A stretch of DNA of 64,000 nt. It comes from Sipunculus nudus. Taxonomy: Eukaryota; Annelida; Sipuncula; Golfingiida; Sipunculidae. Under the pieces are notes generated by a model. That model was not told the origin of the DNA, ran no database searches, and saw only the letters and a program-made list of their open reading frames with translations. Position numbers and translations under genes: made by a program. The first letter of the stretch is position 1, and each line of letters opens with the position of its first letter. Below are positions 1 to 12,114 of the stretch, one piece after another. The stretch covers positions 49,690,750 through 49,754,749 of the forward strand of contig CM049318.1 of NCBI GenBank assembly GCA_026874595.1, written 5' to 3'.

Positions 1-299
1 TCGTCACACATCCTGACCGCCTTTTGGCCTATCGTGGGGAAAAAATCAAGTATGCAGGTCTACAGTAAACAATGTTACCACAGGAACCGTCTAGAAATGA
101 ACCGATTTTCAGGGAATTATAACTGTACTTAAACCAACATCAAATAAGACACCTTTGTTCTCTAAACTAAGGTCTCACGCTAACATCCATATATGATACT
201 CTATATTAATGCACAATACATTATAGAAACATTTATCTGGCTATACTACTCTTATTCGAATATACAAAAAAATAACTAAGTCACAGTTGTCTGGTGACA
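1..299 (-). mobile_element. LTR-like repeat, family B, partial copy (runs off the window start)
   Basis: About 270 bases match the right part of the unit at 38760-39897, in the same orientation. Shared blocks include TCACGCTAA, CATCTGG-type and AACTAAGTCACAG segments in the same order. On the minus strand the unit starts TGTCACCAG at about 299, matching TGTTGTCATCAG at the end of the other copy. Only the 5' part of the LTR is inside the window. The LTR reading rests on the TG start and on the fuller copy; family membership is direct sequence similarity. Confidence 0.55.
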
Positions 300-304
300 C
301 TTAG

Positions 305-565
305 GGCCACGTAAATAAAGTTATATTCATTTATATCACTCTAAATATACACTTTTTATTTGACTTGGATTGTACAGAAATCTATAATAACTAATCGCGG
401 CACTCCCCATGACGCAGGTGGTGGCGTCCGGTAGTCTTTAGAGGTGGATGAAACCGGAGAACCCGGAGAAAACCACCGGGCTTGGACGGGCAACTACAAG
501 CATCTCATAGCCACGTCTAGGATCAAACCCGGCTCGCAAGCGGAGAGAGCCGAGCGTTTTCCCAT
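305..565 (-). mobile_element. tRNA-derived SINE, family D, copy 1
   Basis: On the minus strand a tRNA-like head lies at the right end, with a B-box-like GGGTTTGATCC near 520-540. The body carries the reverse complement of the accggagaacc/gagaaaaccacc motif and the ggtggcgtccggtagtct motif, and an AT-rich tail extends to the left. The same body occurs at 8147-8353 and 59715-59910, and the AT-rich tail with the aatcgcggcactc segment is shared with the third copy. The body motif looks like a SINE common in molluscs, which is from memory and not checked. Confidence 0.65.
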
Positions 566-1269
566 GAATTCCACAGTAAGTCTTCTTTATGCTGCTGATA
601 TATAAGTTACCATTCCGCTTGAGTCAATGACCTATCAAACATATGCCAACGTAACAATTGAGTAATTGCGCTATGGTTATGGTCCATCCCTTAAGCATTT
701 TCCTTTAGTATTGTCGGTGGAGAAATGTTTCAGTAAATAATAATGCTAATTTAATTTGTTCCTCTATGAACCAAAAGATATTTCTGTCATTTAAAATGTT
801 CCTCATGAGGTCCATAATAATTGATAGAGTATTTATGTGTTTATTTATTCATCACATTTATTTCCCTCGGGCCAATGTGTTGGTATTGGTTAAGAATAAA
901 TGATTAGTGTACAAAGGACTGGGTTAAATCTATCTAATTTATTTTAATTGTTTACGCAAAGTTGAAAATTATGCGTGTAACAATTAGACCTATAAACTGG
1001 GTAATTTATATACTAAGTATTCAACCAAAAAAAAACAGTAACATTTGTTTTTTTATGTATTATTTAACTGCTGATACGAAAATAAAATAAAATTAAATAA
1101 TGTTATTTCCTCATTTCAACAGGAGTGAAACAAATTTTGTTTAAGTTATTCGATCTCTTATCGAAATTCATTAAATATCTTAAACAAACAAGTTAATTTG
1201 TGAATAATTTGACATTATATATTAACTAATATAAATATCAGGATTGTTTCAAATATATCTGTTTTATTG
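566..1269. other. AT-rich intergenic DNA, nothing recognised
   Basis: No open frame of note, no repeat copy that I could match elsewhere in the window, and no RNA gene. Confidence 0.6.
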
Positions 1270-1390
1270 ATAATCTGCCGGATTATGTGCCGGATCCACA
1301 TCAAAATCCAATCGTTTCTTCATTGTCCATATCCCGAAATGCCCTGGAAATTTCATAAAATTCCGTTCATGACTGCCTGAGTTTAAGTTA
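1270..1390 (+). repeat. Dispersed (CA)n-tailed repeat, family C, fragment 1
   Basis: It carries the family C core: GGATTATGTGCCGGATCCAC, then CATCAAAATCCAATCG, then CCCGAAATGCC and CCGTTCATGACTGCCTGAG. The same ordered blocks occur at 25378-25690, 43962-44150 and 55365-55680 on the plus strand and at 42075-42480 and 46405-46745 on the minus strand. This copy lacks the CA tail and the left part. The phrase 'CCGTTCATGACTG..TGAG' before a short tandem tail resembles the 3' ends of RTE-like LINEs or SINEs moved by them, which is an inference. Confidence 0.6.
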
Positions 1391-2484
1391 TTGAAGTAAA
1401 AAGACGCTTTATGTAAGACATAATATTTTTCGATGGCAGTTATTTTTAACGCTTCAGCTGTTGTTCAATATTGACACCCGGCGTCTGATGCTTGATGGTG
1501 ACATTATAGCTATCAAGCATTAGATCCGCCGCCCTTTGATCTTAAGTAGAAAATGTTTCATCAACAGGATTATGATGTCATGATGATTTCATCCGTGATG
1601 AAATGATGTAACCAACAGAGAGAACCTGGAATCCATTATCGAGCGCGGATATGACCGTTCGGAAATCGTTTTTATCCGCTAGGATCAACATTTATAAGGT
1701 ATCAATGCAGCCGTCGTCGATTTGACGCTATGGATAAGAAGTTCAGTCAGTCTACCACATAGGTTATGAAATGAAAATAGTGAATACGATAACATTGAAT
1801 GTTAACTCCGTGAGGCAGTGTTTATTTCTAAACAAATTGTCCTGGAAGTATAAGTAACTTCCGTAATTGGCACACGTAAGAATTAAATATACTGAATAAT
1901 TAAAGTACCTGGGAAAAAGGAAAAATAAACCTCTGTGGTTAAATTTTGCTGCATCTCTTGAAATGCAATTCAATCGAAAACTCACATCTTCCGCATTGAA
2001 TAAAGGATGTTTACATTGGAGTTACTTTAAGAATGCCATTTTGTTCAACGGAGCTTTTCCAGAGGAAAATGGATTTGTCTAATATTATCTTTCTGAGATG
2101 CACTGTCAGTAACAGTGATTTATTCATTTTCTAATTCTTTATTGTTATGGTAGGGAATCCAGATAAGAAATAGCCGGTATGAAAGTACCATAAAAGATAT
2201 CCAAGGTACAAAAGCAAATCAAACCGTAAAGATTATTTCCTGTTGTCTGATGACCATTGCAACTGGCCTTACATGGCGTCCTTGGAAATACAATCATTGA
2301 TGTCACAGGTTCAACGCATGTCACTTTTGAAAACAGGTAATCGAGATTTTTACATTTGCTTTTATGTTTTGCAAGATCTTAGAAAAAAATAATTCAAAGA
2401 ATTATTTTTATTCCGATAAATTTCGAATTTTTTGGTTTGCCTTGGAACAAAGAAATTTTTCACTCAGCTAGTTATATAAAATAG
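1391..2484. other. AT-rich intergenic DNA, nothing recognised
   Basis: A 73-codon minus-strand frame at 1764-1985 has no recognisable motif. No repeat or RNA gene seen. Confidence 0.55.
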
Positions 2485-2585
2485 GGCTTCGCGATATTAT
2501 CCATACATCGGTATATCACGATACGATGACTTGCATATTGCGTATCGCGATACAGTGTTCAAATATCGATATTTTCATATATTTT
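2485..2585 (+). repeat. TATCGATA-rich dispersed repeat, copy 1
   Basis: A run of ATCGGTATATCACGATACG, TATCGCGATAC and AAATATCGATATTTTC blocks, preceded by GGGCTTCGCGATA. The same ordered blocks occur at 23735-23845, so this is a shared repeat and not chance. It is dense in self-complementary words (TATCGATA, TCGCGA). No coding content. Confidence 0.6.
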
Positions 2586-3876
2586 GTTAAAAGTGTCTAA
2601 AACTGACTTTTCTTTTTGTAGTATAAATAATGTTTCTGTTTCAAATTGAGTCATCTACATGGGTTGGGATTTATGGCAGGCTTATACCAAAGATCAAAAC
2701 ACAGAAAATGTCTGCTAGATGACTTCTTGTCATCGTTGATAATATTTAATCATTTGTCAATGTTCTTCCTCATATCTTTACGTTTTGATAACTACAAGGT
2801 GGTCGAAAGTAACGTTAACAGTATTATTGTTTACGATCGGCAACTTAGCGGACTAGCGGCAACCTATTAAATTTGCATGTCTGCTCGATGACCTACTTTG
2901 TATACGTGGATATTTGCATTCAGCACAAAAAAGAGGTGCTGAACACAGTCATAATAAATAATCATTCATTGATATTCTCTCCTCATATCTTATTTAAAGA
3001 AGATCAGTTACCAAGTAATAGTATAACTGTTAAGAACGGCGGGCTAAGGAGATGGTACATGGCTGTGATTGTGTACACAATTTATCCCTATTTGTGCTCA
3101 ACCATACTCCATCAATCTCTAGTTGCCAAGTTATTTTTACATGTAAGGCCTAAAGAAAACTTTGAATTTAAATGCTCCTCTGGGTACTGTCAATAACAAG
3201 TAGGTACTTAAATATTAACATTAGTAAGCATTAATTTCATATTTCGTGTTTGTTGTAAAATGATCTTTGATTAATATTAAGTACATATGGATGAACGAAA
3301 AGACAGAAGTAATTTAATTTACATACGCCCTAGAATGAAAGAGATCATACAATATGAATAGTTCATATGCTCCCGTTGCAAAGCAAATTTAAATACTGTT
3401 CGATATCAGGCCAGGGATCAGGACTGCCGCCATGTGGAAAACCTGACTCGGATTATGAAGGTAATTCTCAGAATTTAAACAGATAGAATTCCTCGAAAGA
3501 AACAAGCAAAACTACCTGTACATAAGTGCACTTGATATATGAAAAGTTTCCTGGTTCACTGTACGAGGAAATATTCATTTGAATATTGCCGTTAGGTCCG
3601 CTCCGGCATGGCGGTAACAAATTACTTTTATCGCCCGGGTTTGTCAAATAGATTGTGGTACAGCGGGATGCCGTCTCGTGGGAATCAATTATGTAGCAAG
3701 ATGTCTTAAAGGAGTGTGTTGGTTTGATTCGTTTGACTTTATCTGGCCAGACGGTCTTGGAGAATGCAAATCGGGATCCCTATTGTACGCTGCATATGGT
3801 TAAAGTCCCTGATGGACCGCACGTGTTTTCACAATGTAAGCTTTCCTGAAACAGGTATAAGTGAGAACAATAAGTA

Positions 3877-3882
<6 letters not shown>
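2586..3882. other. Intergenic DNA with two unsupported open frames
   Basis: Frames of 74 codons (2646-2870) and 107 codons (2873-3196) lie on the plus strand. Neither shows a domain, a signal peptide or good splice sites. I treat both as chance frames. Confidence 0.5.

Positions 3883-3918
<36 letters not shown>
3883..3918. repeat. (AT)n microsatellite
   Basis: About 18 uninterrupted AT units. Confidence 0.97.
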
Positions 3919-3921
<3 letters not shown>

Positions 3922-4533
3922 AAAATAAATAATTATAAATTAAATATACAAAGGCAGGATTGTCCCGTTGTGGACTTGCTTTCACAAAATTCGGAAGGGG
4001 GAGATGTGTAGTATGTCTTGCACCAGCCTTAAATGACCTACATGAATGGTGCGTTCATCAGGACATTGGTTCTGACAAGTAGTAAATGTCTCTCTTGGAG
4101 AAAGCTGTGACCCATCATTTTCAGTCCAGCGATGGCTGACCTAGGATAATATACAATGGACACAATACTGACCCAAAGATAACAAACAGGCCTATTGGGT
4201 TTACTAAAAAGTCACCCCAGAAAATAAAATTAGTTTGAGATTAATTGTGTGCAAAATAATCGGTTCTCCCTCATTTTCATACTGTTGTGTCAGTCGTTAG
4301 GTCAAGAATGGAAAGATTTTGACGTCTACCTGACCGGTCAGTAGGTCTGTACTGGTTTTTTGGAATTACTTGTTGTGTACTGGTAATTTACTAAAATTTT
4401 AAAGCTAATTTTCTAAATCTTTCATCGGCCAAGGACTGTTAATTCATACGTGGCCAGCCTACCGAAGATCGCGAAAGAAATCAGTTTAAAAGGGAAAGTT
4501 TGTCAGACTACTATATAAATATACTTTAAATAC
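3919..4533. other. Intergenic DNA, nothing recognised
   Basis: No gene or matched repeat seen before the family A LTR that starts at 4534. Confidence 0.55.
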
Positions 4534-5311
4534 TGTTAGGGAACCTAAAATATACAGATCACGTATGCGTGATGAACACAAATTTTGTAATGGAGATTTA
4601 AAAAATCAGTTTCTATAACACTGCGCAGCGTGAAATGTCTAGGGGAATGAATAAAGAAGTCAGTGGTTCTTTGTCAACAAATAACCATAATTTATTCCTA
4701 AAACAACCCTAACATTACAACACACAAAATCAATACAATTATACAGTAAAACAGCGGTATAACATCAAATCAATACAATCGCACAGTAAAATACACAAAG
4801 TGCTCAGTACCTGGATACCACCATCGTCACAACGATAAGTTCTTTAAATGTATACTCTCGGAGAATGACAGTCCAGTGTAAAGCTCTTGTAACAAGAAAA
4901 CTGAAGTCCAAAAGAAAATCTATAATTGCCGCACTCGTCGGATAAGGTCCCAGAAACTGACACACACGCTTCTGCGTCCGCTGGAAATCTTCTCTGTTTT
5001 CTCCCGGCTCTTAACCACAGCCCCTTTATATACTCTTCACCCCAAGCGGAGAATTTTCCAATTTTCGAAAAGTCTAAAAGATCTTTCACAACACAGTAAA
5101 CACGCGTTACAGGAATCATCTAGAAGAACATCGCTGTGTGTGTCTCTACATACCAGGGTCCACACGTGACTAACGACCAGGCGAGAAAGCCCAAGGCTAG
5201 CATGACAACGAGAGTTCAACCAGTACGGATTTAACTGCGAATGTAACAAACGGCCCGGCAATGTCACCACACGAGTTACGCTCGTGTCGCACAATAAAAA
5301 GAGCACCTATA
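4534..5311 (-). mobile_element. Solo-LTR-like element, family A, copy 1
   Basis: A unit of about 780 bp that aligns along its length with 8429-9212 (same orientation) and 13052-13823 (opposite). Read on the minus strand it has a TATA box (TATATAAAG at about 5024-5032), an AATAAA-type signal near 4690, and ends in CCCTAACA. Its 5' end is worn (TATAGGTG where the others have TGTTACAGGTG). The flanks share AAATAC at 4528-4533 and 5312-5317, a plausible 5-6 bp target duplication. TG..CA ends, a conserved TATA box, a poly(A) signal and a short duplication are the hallmarks of an LTR. No internal retroviral-type genes lie next to it. The 89-91 codon minus-strand frames at 4844-5306 lie inside this unit and are not genes. 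Confidence 0.65.
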
Positions 5312-5328
5312 AAATACTCTATATACTA

Positions 5329-5333
<5 letters not shown>

Positions 5334-5398
<65 letters not shown>
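5334..5398. repeat. (AT)n microsatellite
   Basis: About 32 AT units directly beside the end of LTR copy 1. Confidence 0.97.
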
Positions 5399-5401
<3 letters not shown>

Positions 5402-8146
5402 GGCTTTCGAGAACGTGGAGGTATAGGCGATAAACCGGACTGTTGTTTAAATAATACGCTGACAACTGGATCATGAATTTCTTTATAATCCAATGATCAT
5501 AAAATGACACAAAAATCATATCATTCAGTGTATAATAATGACATTAAATACAAATAAATCGATTACATAACATTTTTAGAATATTACACACTTCATCTTC
5601 TTTTTTGATGCTCTAAACCTTTATGGCCAATGATTCTTCAAATTGGCATTTTTCAGTTGTTACTAAATTTACTCTGTTTGCATCCAAAACAAATCTAACC
5701 GTGCTTTGCGTAAGGCAAAGGGTAAGATTTATGTTGAAATATGATTATATATGTACCATTTGTTATGTGTATTTATTTTGAAATATTTATTTTTAATATC
5801 CAAACCTGTCAGTACCATCGAAAAATGAATCGATACTTGTAAGCTTCATAGATAATCGTATGGATTGCTTTTTGTGTCAACCTTTAAATGAAATATGAAA
5901 AGCCATCAAAATGTATATCTCTGAGTGTTCTCAGTGAAGAGTGCGGGCGGGCGATTTTATTCTACCTTTTTACCATTGGTTTTGATAAGAATGTCATATG
6001 ATCAGGAGAAAACAGTATCGTTTTCCCAAACAGGTATAAGCACAACACAAAATAGGGAATTTTTCGATTTTTTTTTTTTTTCATTTTTTTCCTTGAAAGA
6101 AATTTCCGAGCGGATGTACCTCAAAACCGATAAATTTAAATGAAACCAGTTCCTATGAATCCAACTCTTTTTTAAGCCAAATATATATATTACATTGAGC
6201 TTCATTAAAGTATACGTTGTGCAAGTAATTAACGTTTTATCGTCATGCAAAAGTCAATGTCTACATATGATGATATGACCACAGTCGTTGTAGTAGATAT
6301 ATTGATATTAATATCCATTTAAAGAGATAATTAATAAAGGAGATTAAAAGTAAAGTGAAATACAAGTCATGAGAGACACTGAACGTAAATATATTGGTAT
6401 TCAGTTCTACCGCATTTTTAACAAAACCCTCACGGAACCGCCAGGCTTCTGCTCACATGGGGCCCGGATCAAACAGCTTAGTGCGACTACTCGGCACTGT
6501 GACACAATTTTACAATCAAGAATACCATATAAATTCAAATATTATCCTCGTGGAAAATGGAGCGCGCTTCCGACACCAGGTACTGCTAACATTAAATAAG
6601 GCGCATCTTCGTGGTCAACCACTTCGGAAACATGTCACGTGGTCTCTACTCTGCGAGGGAACGATGAACGCGGCTAGGGCATTATCAAGATACAGCTGCC
6701 AGCCTTCTTGGCAAATGTCTAGCTCTTTGATATGGCATTTTTCTTACTTAAGTGTTGTTGGCTACATCTATACTTTTGCTTGTACACGGACAGGACGCGC
6801 TATCTGATCATATGCTATCAAACCTGAGAAAGATTACAAAAATTGTCCACTTCACTACGTTTATACTTTCACCGCCTGTTTATTTAAAAAAAAACGGTGC
6901 ATTGTGGGGGTCAGATTTTGACTCCAACAATCCTTAAGTAGCAGAGTCGTACTCTAGTGAGTCAGAGTGACCGTTAAACAAGTGAGATATCCAGAACAAA
7001 TAAGTCAATATCTGAAGGATTATTGCCTTATCAGGCTTTTTCTTATAGGATATCGACATATTAACCAATATCTGACGGAATAAACTCTTCGGGGAAAAAA
7101 GTGAATCGTGGGTATCTAGAGGCGTTTCATGATCGTTTTTATTAACTTCTATTGGTTATAGCCCGGTGAAACCTAATGCAAGCCGTGAGGTTTGCTAGGG
7201 TTGGTCTTGTCTCGGCCCAAGACGTGTGATTCCGATCCGATAGGAGACCCCTTTGGAATCGTAAAATTGACATTTCAAGCGGTGTCAACATAAAATAATT
7301 ACCTTTTTGTTGCCTTTGGATGTTTTATAAAACATCTGGAAAGTATTTGCACCAAAATAATGCTCAATAGCCCTACTTATCCATAATTTTGCCAAGAGCT
7401 GATGTGTTTACATAGAGAACAAGCTGCCATGTTTTCATTAAGTGACCCATAGTCCTTTGCATCGGGATTTAGACTGGGAACCCGCTCTGATCTTATCGCT
7501 GTTTGAACTGGAAAAAGCGGGCGATAATAGATGTCGGTGGAGGGTACCAGTTGATCAACGTCCGCTCATTACAAATTCCTGTATATTGTTATGTTTAAAT
7601 CACCGCGGGCTTACAAGGATCGTTAGGGATAATATTTCATTAATATATTAAGGTAAGAACGTGGTAAAGTTGCCAGAAAGACCTATTTACTACCAAAGAC
7701 ACTAACGGATGCATTTTAGTGTGTATATTTAGTAGTTTTGAGAGTTCATTTGGTGACTTCTACCAGTGTCTACCATTTCACCATTACAAGGCCTAACTGT
7801 ACAGGCCATTCCCACAAATGTGAGCGTTTAGCCGAGCGATGCCATGATTGACAGACGCCAAGGTCGTAAGTCGAAGGTCACGCGTGTTACTTATTTGTCT
7901 TGTCAACACAGCGCGGTCGCTCTATCGCAGAAATGTCAAACTTGAAATTTTGTTTTCCCGGGATCCAGGGAGGTGGAGTTACTATGCTTATGAGAATAAA
8001 CCATGCCTTATTTGAAAAGTTGCATGCAACCTGACTTGCATGACATTTTTGCATTACCCTGTGATACAAGAAGATTTGAAAGTACAGTTAGAACAAAGAA
8101 AAATACGCCATGTGTGGGACAAACTTGTTTTACATAGATGGTTCAA
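5399..8146. other. Intergenic DNA, no supported gene
   Basis: Several open frames overlap at 5925-6937; the longest has 137 codons (6394-6807). They show no domain, no signal peptide and no convincing splice context, and the frames overlap each other. No repeat copy matched elsewhere in the window. Confidence 0.5.
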
Positions 8147-8351
8147 CTAGTTAAAATAACTAATGCAAGATACTTTCCATGGATGGAATGGTGGCGTTCG
8201 GTAGTCTGCATGTAGGGCTGGGTTAAACAGGACCCGGAGGAAACCCCTGACCTTGGACAGCCCGCTATAAGCAACCCTCATAGCCACGCCGGGGATCGAA
8301 CCCAGGTCGCAAAGGGAGAGAGACGAGCCTTTTACCACTCCAATGTCCAGG

Positions 8352-8353
<2 letters not shown>
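8147..8353 (-). mobile_element. tRNA-derived SINE, family D, copy 2
   Basis: This is the best preserved head of the family. On the minus strand, an A-box-like GAGTGGTAAAAGGCTCG is followed about 30 bases later by a canonical B-box, GGGTTCGATCCC (about 8290-8302), then the CGGCGTGGCTATGAG linker, the GTTTCCTCCGGGTCC motif and the ACTACCGAACGCCACC motif. RNA polymerase III A and B boxes in a tRNA-like head with an unrelated body define a tRNA-derived SINE. Confidence 0.72.

Positions 8354-8423
<70 letters not shown>
8354..8423. repeat. (AT)n microsatellite
   Basis: About 35 AT units lying between the SINE head and LTR copy 2. Confidence 0.97.
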
Positions 8424-8427
<4 letters not shown>

Positions 8428-8428
8428 T

Positions 8429-9208
8429 TGTTACGGAACCTAAAATCAACCGATCACGTATTCGTGACGAACATAAATTTTGTCAAGGATAATAAAAAAA
8501 ATCAGATTCTGTAACACTAGGCAGCGTGAAATGTCTAGGGGAATGAATAAAGAAGTCAGTGGTTTTTTGTTAACAAATAATTACAATTTATTCTTATAAA
8601 AACCCTAACATTACAATAAACTAAATCAATACAATTACACAGTATGACAGCGGTATAATAACAAATCAATACAATCACACAGTAAAATAAACAAAGTGCA
8701 CAGTACCTGGAGACCACCACTGTCACAGCGATAAGTCCTTTAAAATGTATAAGCCGGATGAAAAGTTCACACAAATTCCCTCGGAGAATAACAGTCCAAT
8801 GTAAAGCTCTTGTAACGATCCAGAAATTAAACTGAAGACCAAATAAGATTCGTCACAAAATCCAGAAGAAAATCTGAAAAAAATCTATAATTGCCGCACT
8901 TATCGGAATAGGTCCCACAAACTGACATACACGCTTCTGTATCCGCTCGAATATTTTCTCACCTCTCTCTCGGCTCTAAATCACAGCCCCCTATTTATAA
9001 CTTTTCACCTCCTGCCGAGAACCTTCCATTGCTCGAACATTCTAAAGAATCTAACAAAGTACACACGTTCAAAGAACATACCAGAACAAAGAATGCCGGG
9101 TCTTAACATATTAGGGTTCACACGTGAGCCCAACCCGAGTTATGCCCGTGACACACAACAAAAAAATACATCTGAAAGACTTGTGCCCTCAATAAAAAGG
9201 GCACCTGT

Positions 9209-9212
<4 letters not shown>
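8429..9212 (-). mobile_element. Solo-LTR-like element, family A, copy 2 (best preserved)
   Basis: A 784 bp unit. Read on the minus strand it begins TGTTACAGGTGCCC and ends TTCCGTAACA, so both ends are TG..CA with a short imperfect inverted repeat. A TATA box (TATAAATAG) lies at 8991-8999, and an AATAAA signal near 8590 sits towards the 3' end in the place expected of an LTR. Both sides are AT microsatellite (8354-8423 and 9213-9251), so a target duplication cannot be told from the repeat. No primer-binding site or polypurine tract follows the ends. A solo LTR is the simplest reading; a TG..CA DNA transposon is the alternative. Confidence 0.68.

Positions 9213-9251
<39 letters not shown>
9213..9251. 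repeat. (AT)n microsatellite
   Basis: About 19 AT units abutting the LTR. With 8354-8423 it brackets the element, so the insertion may have split one microsatellite. Confidence 0.96.
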
Positions 9252-9254
<3 letters not shown>

Positions 9255-11084
9255 TTATTTAGCCGAATTATAATGTAAATTGCACATTTATCCAGACTCG
9301 GTCTGATGGATGGGCGCAGTTTGATGCCCCCCCCTTCATTTCAGCAAAGGGAACATATGTATTATATGCCCCTTTTGCTAATCAAATGAATATAACGTTG
9401 TCGTTAAGTATAAACTCTAACTACAGTTAGTTAAAAATTTTAAAATCTCCAAGACCACAGTAGGGCACACCCATCACACGCCCGATCCCCTAGGCCGGTA
9501 CACAAGCTCGACAGCCCCAATTCCCAAAATGCCGTGTGTGCCCCACCCTCCCCACTGGATCCTCCACTGAGAACATTGTTATTACAAAAAAAAATTATTA
9601 TTGAAAAAATCAAGGATGTGTTAATTAAATGTGGTATACAAAGCCCTATGTGTGAGAGGGGGTGTCACACGAATTTATGTGCTACGCATTTCCATCAGCT
9701 GTTGAGTCAATAGCAGATGATACACAAATCCTAATGTAATCCATGATTGATCTTGCACTTTGCCACATGTTCTCACAGCTGGCTGAAAATGCATGAAAAG
9801 ATTAATTTGTGTTTTGTAACATTTGACGTTTCTCTCTTTAATACAGAATGCTCGCACTCTGTAAATGGAAAACGTAAAGCGTAGGATGGTATGGCAACCA
9901 GCTCCACGTTCCGATACCCCGCATCAGCAACATAACGAGGCAGTCATATCAGAGACAATTGAGATGATGATAACAAGACGTGCCGGGTAGATCAATTTGT
10001 ACGACCAAATGTTATCAGACACGATAACTCGGTAGCTGTTTGCCATACAGATCAGTTAGCGGTATTAATCAGTTTCCTTCAGCGGCTATCACGGGCTGTC
10101 TCTTATTCAGCATCAACGGCTGGCCGTACCAGTCTCAACAGCAAATGATTACGCGCTCAGCGTGACATTCAACCGGTATAAATCAAAGATTACGCCACGC
10201 AGTCCATACTCGGGAAGCGGCAAACGTAGGAGTGTGTAAATAACAAACGAGATTGTTTTAATCCATGCATCACATTATAACGAATTAAGTAAATAACCCA
10301 CGACTCAAACGGCTGATACTGACAAGTGCGGGTATGATTTAATACTTAACGGTTTAAATACATTACGTTTTTTAAGGGTAAGGGTATGATTTAATACTGA
10401 ACTGTTTCAATATGTTACTTTTTTGCGACGTGTGCGTAAGTACTATACTTGCAGTTGTCCATCGCCAGCGAATGTTAATCAGAATTAATAGGGCCATTTT
10501 CAGCCGCTTTAAAGGGACCGATAACTCCACCTTGTCTGGGAGGCCAAGCAACGTCTGTATAAAGCATCCAACAGTTTTTTTTTTCTCCATCAGAAGATCT
10601 CTTACTTTGCTGTCAAGGTACAAGGTACATGGCGACAAATGAAATAACAGAAATCTCATTTTTGTGTGTTTTATAGTCCTTAATTGCACTATAAACTAAA
10701 ACAAAAAAATACTGTAATGTAATAACATAAATAACATAATTACATTTAGACTTTTGTACAAATGTGATTTTATTCCCGCCATTTCATAGGGTATTATATT
10801 ATAATCTAATACAATCATCATATAACTTTTTTAATTTAAACCAGGTGCATATGTATGATTAAGGCGCACAGATAAAGGCGTTCGGGTCCCTCTGGATGTT
10901 GCTCGTGTATCTCGTATAACCATAGCTGCTGCCACCTCATTTGTTTACTTGATTCGAATGTATGGAATTTATTCGTTTAACCTGAGAGGGGGTTACCTCA
11001 CATGTATACTGCACTTGGAGTTTAATCTGTTTGACCAGGGAGATAGACTATTTCAAATTTCCTTCCCCGGGCCAAGAAAACATA
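9252..11084. other. Intergenic DNA, no supported gene
   Basis: A frame of 105 codons (10372-10689, minus) and a 76-codon frame opposite it (10412-10642) have no recognisable features. No matched repeats. Confidence 0.5.
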
Positions 11085-11275
11085 GTATTTTGATCAGCCG
11101 GATAAGGAAGATGTTATATTTCCATCAAGAGGCAAAGGAAGACTTTGTATTTCCATCTACCGGACAAGGCAGACCCTGTTTATTCATCAGCCGGAATACC
11201 GGACAAGGCAGACCCTGTTTATTCAGGTAAGACTTTTTAATTCCATCGACCGGACAAGCAAGACTTTTTAAATAT
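11085..11275 (+). repeat. Short minisatellite with CCGGACAAGGCAGAC units
   Basis: Four to five imperfect units of about 30-40 bp. The core is CCGGACAAGGCAGACCCTGT followed by TTATTCATC or a similar AT-rich arm. Units at 11159-11200 and 11201-11240 are nearly identical and the outer ones are diverged. A 93-codon open frame (10949-11230) runs into it and ends in a repeated GQGRPCLF phrase, which is a product of the repeat. Confidence 0.7.
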
Positions 11276-11334
11276 TTTTTTGGTGGAAGTAACCGCCTCC
11301 AATTTTAAAGGCTTACTAAACTATGTATAAGTAA

Positions 11335-11665
11335 ATTTGTAGACTTCCATTACGGTTTAGGACTGTTCGACAGGGCAGTATCACACGCTTCCTCTCATGT
11401 TATATCCTGGCGTCAACTAGGCCCGACGACTTCAGCACCTGCATGCCCTGGGTGCGTACTCGTCCCCATTGCAGGTTCTTATTCCGAAAGGCGCACTCGT
11501 GTGAGTGAAACACGGCCGTTGATTACGACTTTCTAATAAAGGCTCCAGAGCGCACACCTTTGGTTTGGACCGATCATGAAAAATCTACCTATCGGCTGAG
11601 ATTTGAACTCACAACCTCCCGGCTTAGAGTCCTGTGCTCTACCCCTGAGCCACAGAAGCCGGTTT
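11335..11665 (-). mobile_element. tRNA-derived SINE, family E, copy 1
   Basis: On the minus strand the head reads GGCTTCTGTGGCTCAGGGGT (A-box region) and, about 35 bases on, GTGAGTTCAAATCTCAGCC (T-arm and B-box). The 5' acceptor arm has no matching 3' arm, so this is a SINE head and not a tRNA gene. The body matches 46865-47145 in order: GCGCACTCGTGTGAGTG, the AGGCCCGA segment, and the GACAGGGC..GTA segment near the 3' end. Confidence 0.7.
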
Positions 11666-12024
11666 TAACTTGGTATTTTTTACTTTGACTATTTCAATCA
11701 TGTAAGATTTAGCAGGATTCTCCGGGTTTCATCAGCGAGGCTGGCACAGGGCAAAGAATTGTAATCAGATAAAAATGAGAGCTTTGAACAGTGCCTTCCT
11801 TGTTGACGAAACCCGAAGAATCATGCTTTACATAAGTATAATGAAGGAGATTTAGAACGGGTGCAGTGTATAACAGCTGAGTGAGAAGTGTGCATTTTAT
11901 ATAATTAGACTTGAGCGACACTATATGCTGAACGTGCTATATTAAGTATATTATTATAATATACTTCATCATATTATACCGTATTGCTTGGTTATGAGCA
12001 ATAAATTAAAATTAGGTTAAGTAA
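11666..12024. other. AT-rich intergenic DNA, nothing recognised
   Basis: A 70-codon minus-strand frame (11709-11921) without motifs. Confidence 0.55.
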
Positions 12025-12025
12025 G

Positions 12026-12078
<53 letters not shown>
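12025..12078. repeat. Compound (CA)n(TA)n microsatellite
   Basis: About 12 CA units switch directly into about 15 TA units. Confidence 0.97.
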
Positions 12079-12081
<3 letters not shown>

Positions 12082-12114
12082 TTAAACGGGTTTTATTTTA
12101 CTAGACTAAGGTTG

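Noticed and set aside
2646-3196. Two adjacent plus-strand frames as a gene
   Set aside because: They end and begin at stops in AT-rich DNA, lack splice sites and show no domain.
6394-6807. A 137-codon plus frame as a gene
   Set aside because: It overlaps other open frames, starts at a non-ATG, and has no motif, signal peptide or repeat evidence.
4534-9212. One full LTR retrotransposon with LTR copies 1 and 2 as its two ends
   Set aside because: The orientation fits, but no primer-binding site, polypurine tract or reverse-transcriptase-like frame lies in the 3.1 kb between them, and the inner borders are AT microsatellite.
11590-11665. A functional tRNA gene on the minus strand
   Set aside because: A and B boxes are present but the acceptor arms do not pair, and the head is joined to a body shared with 46865-47145, so it is a SINE.
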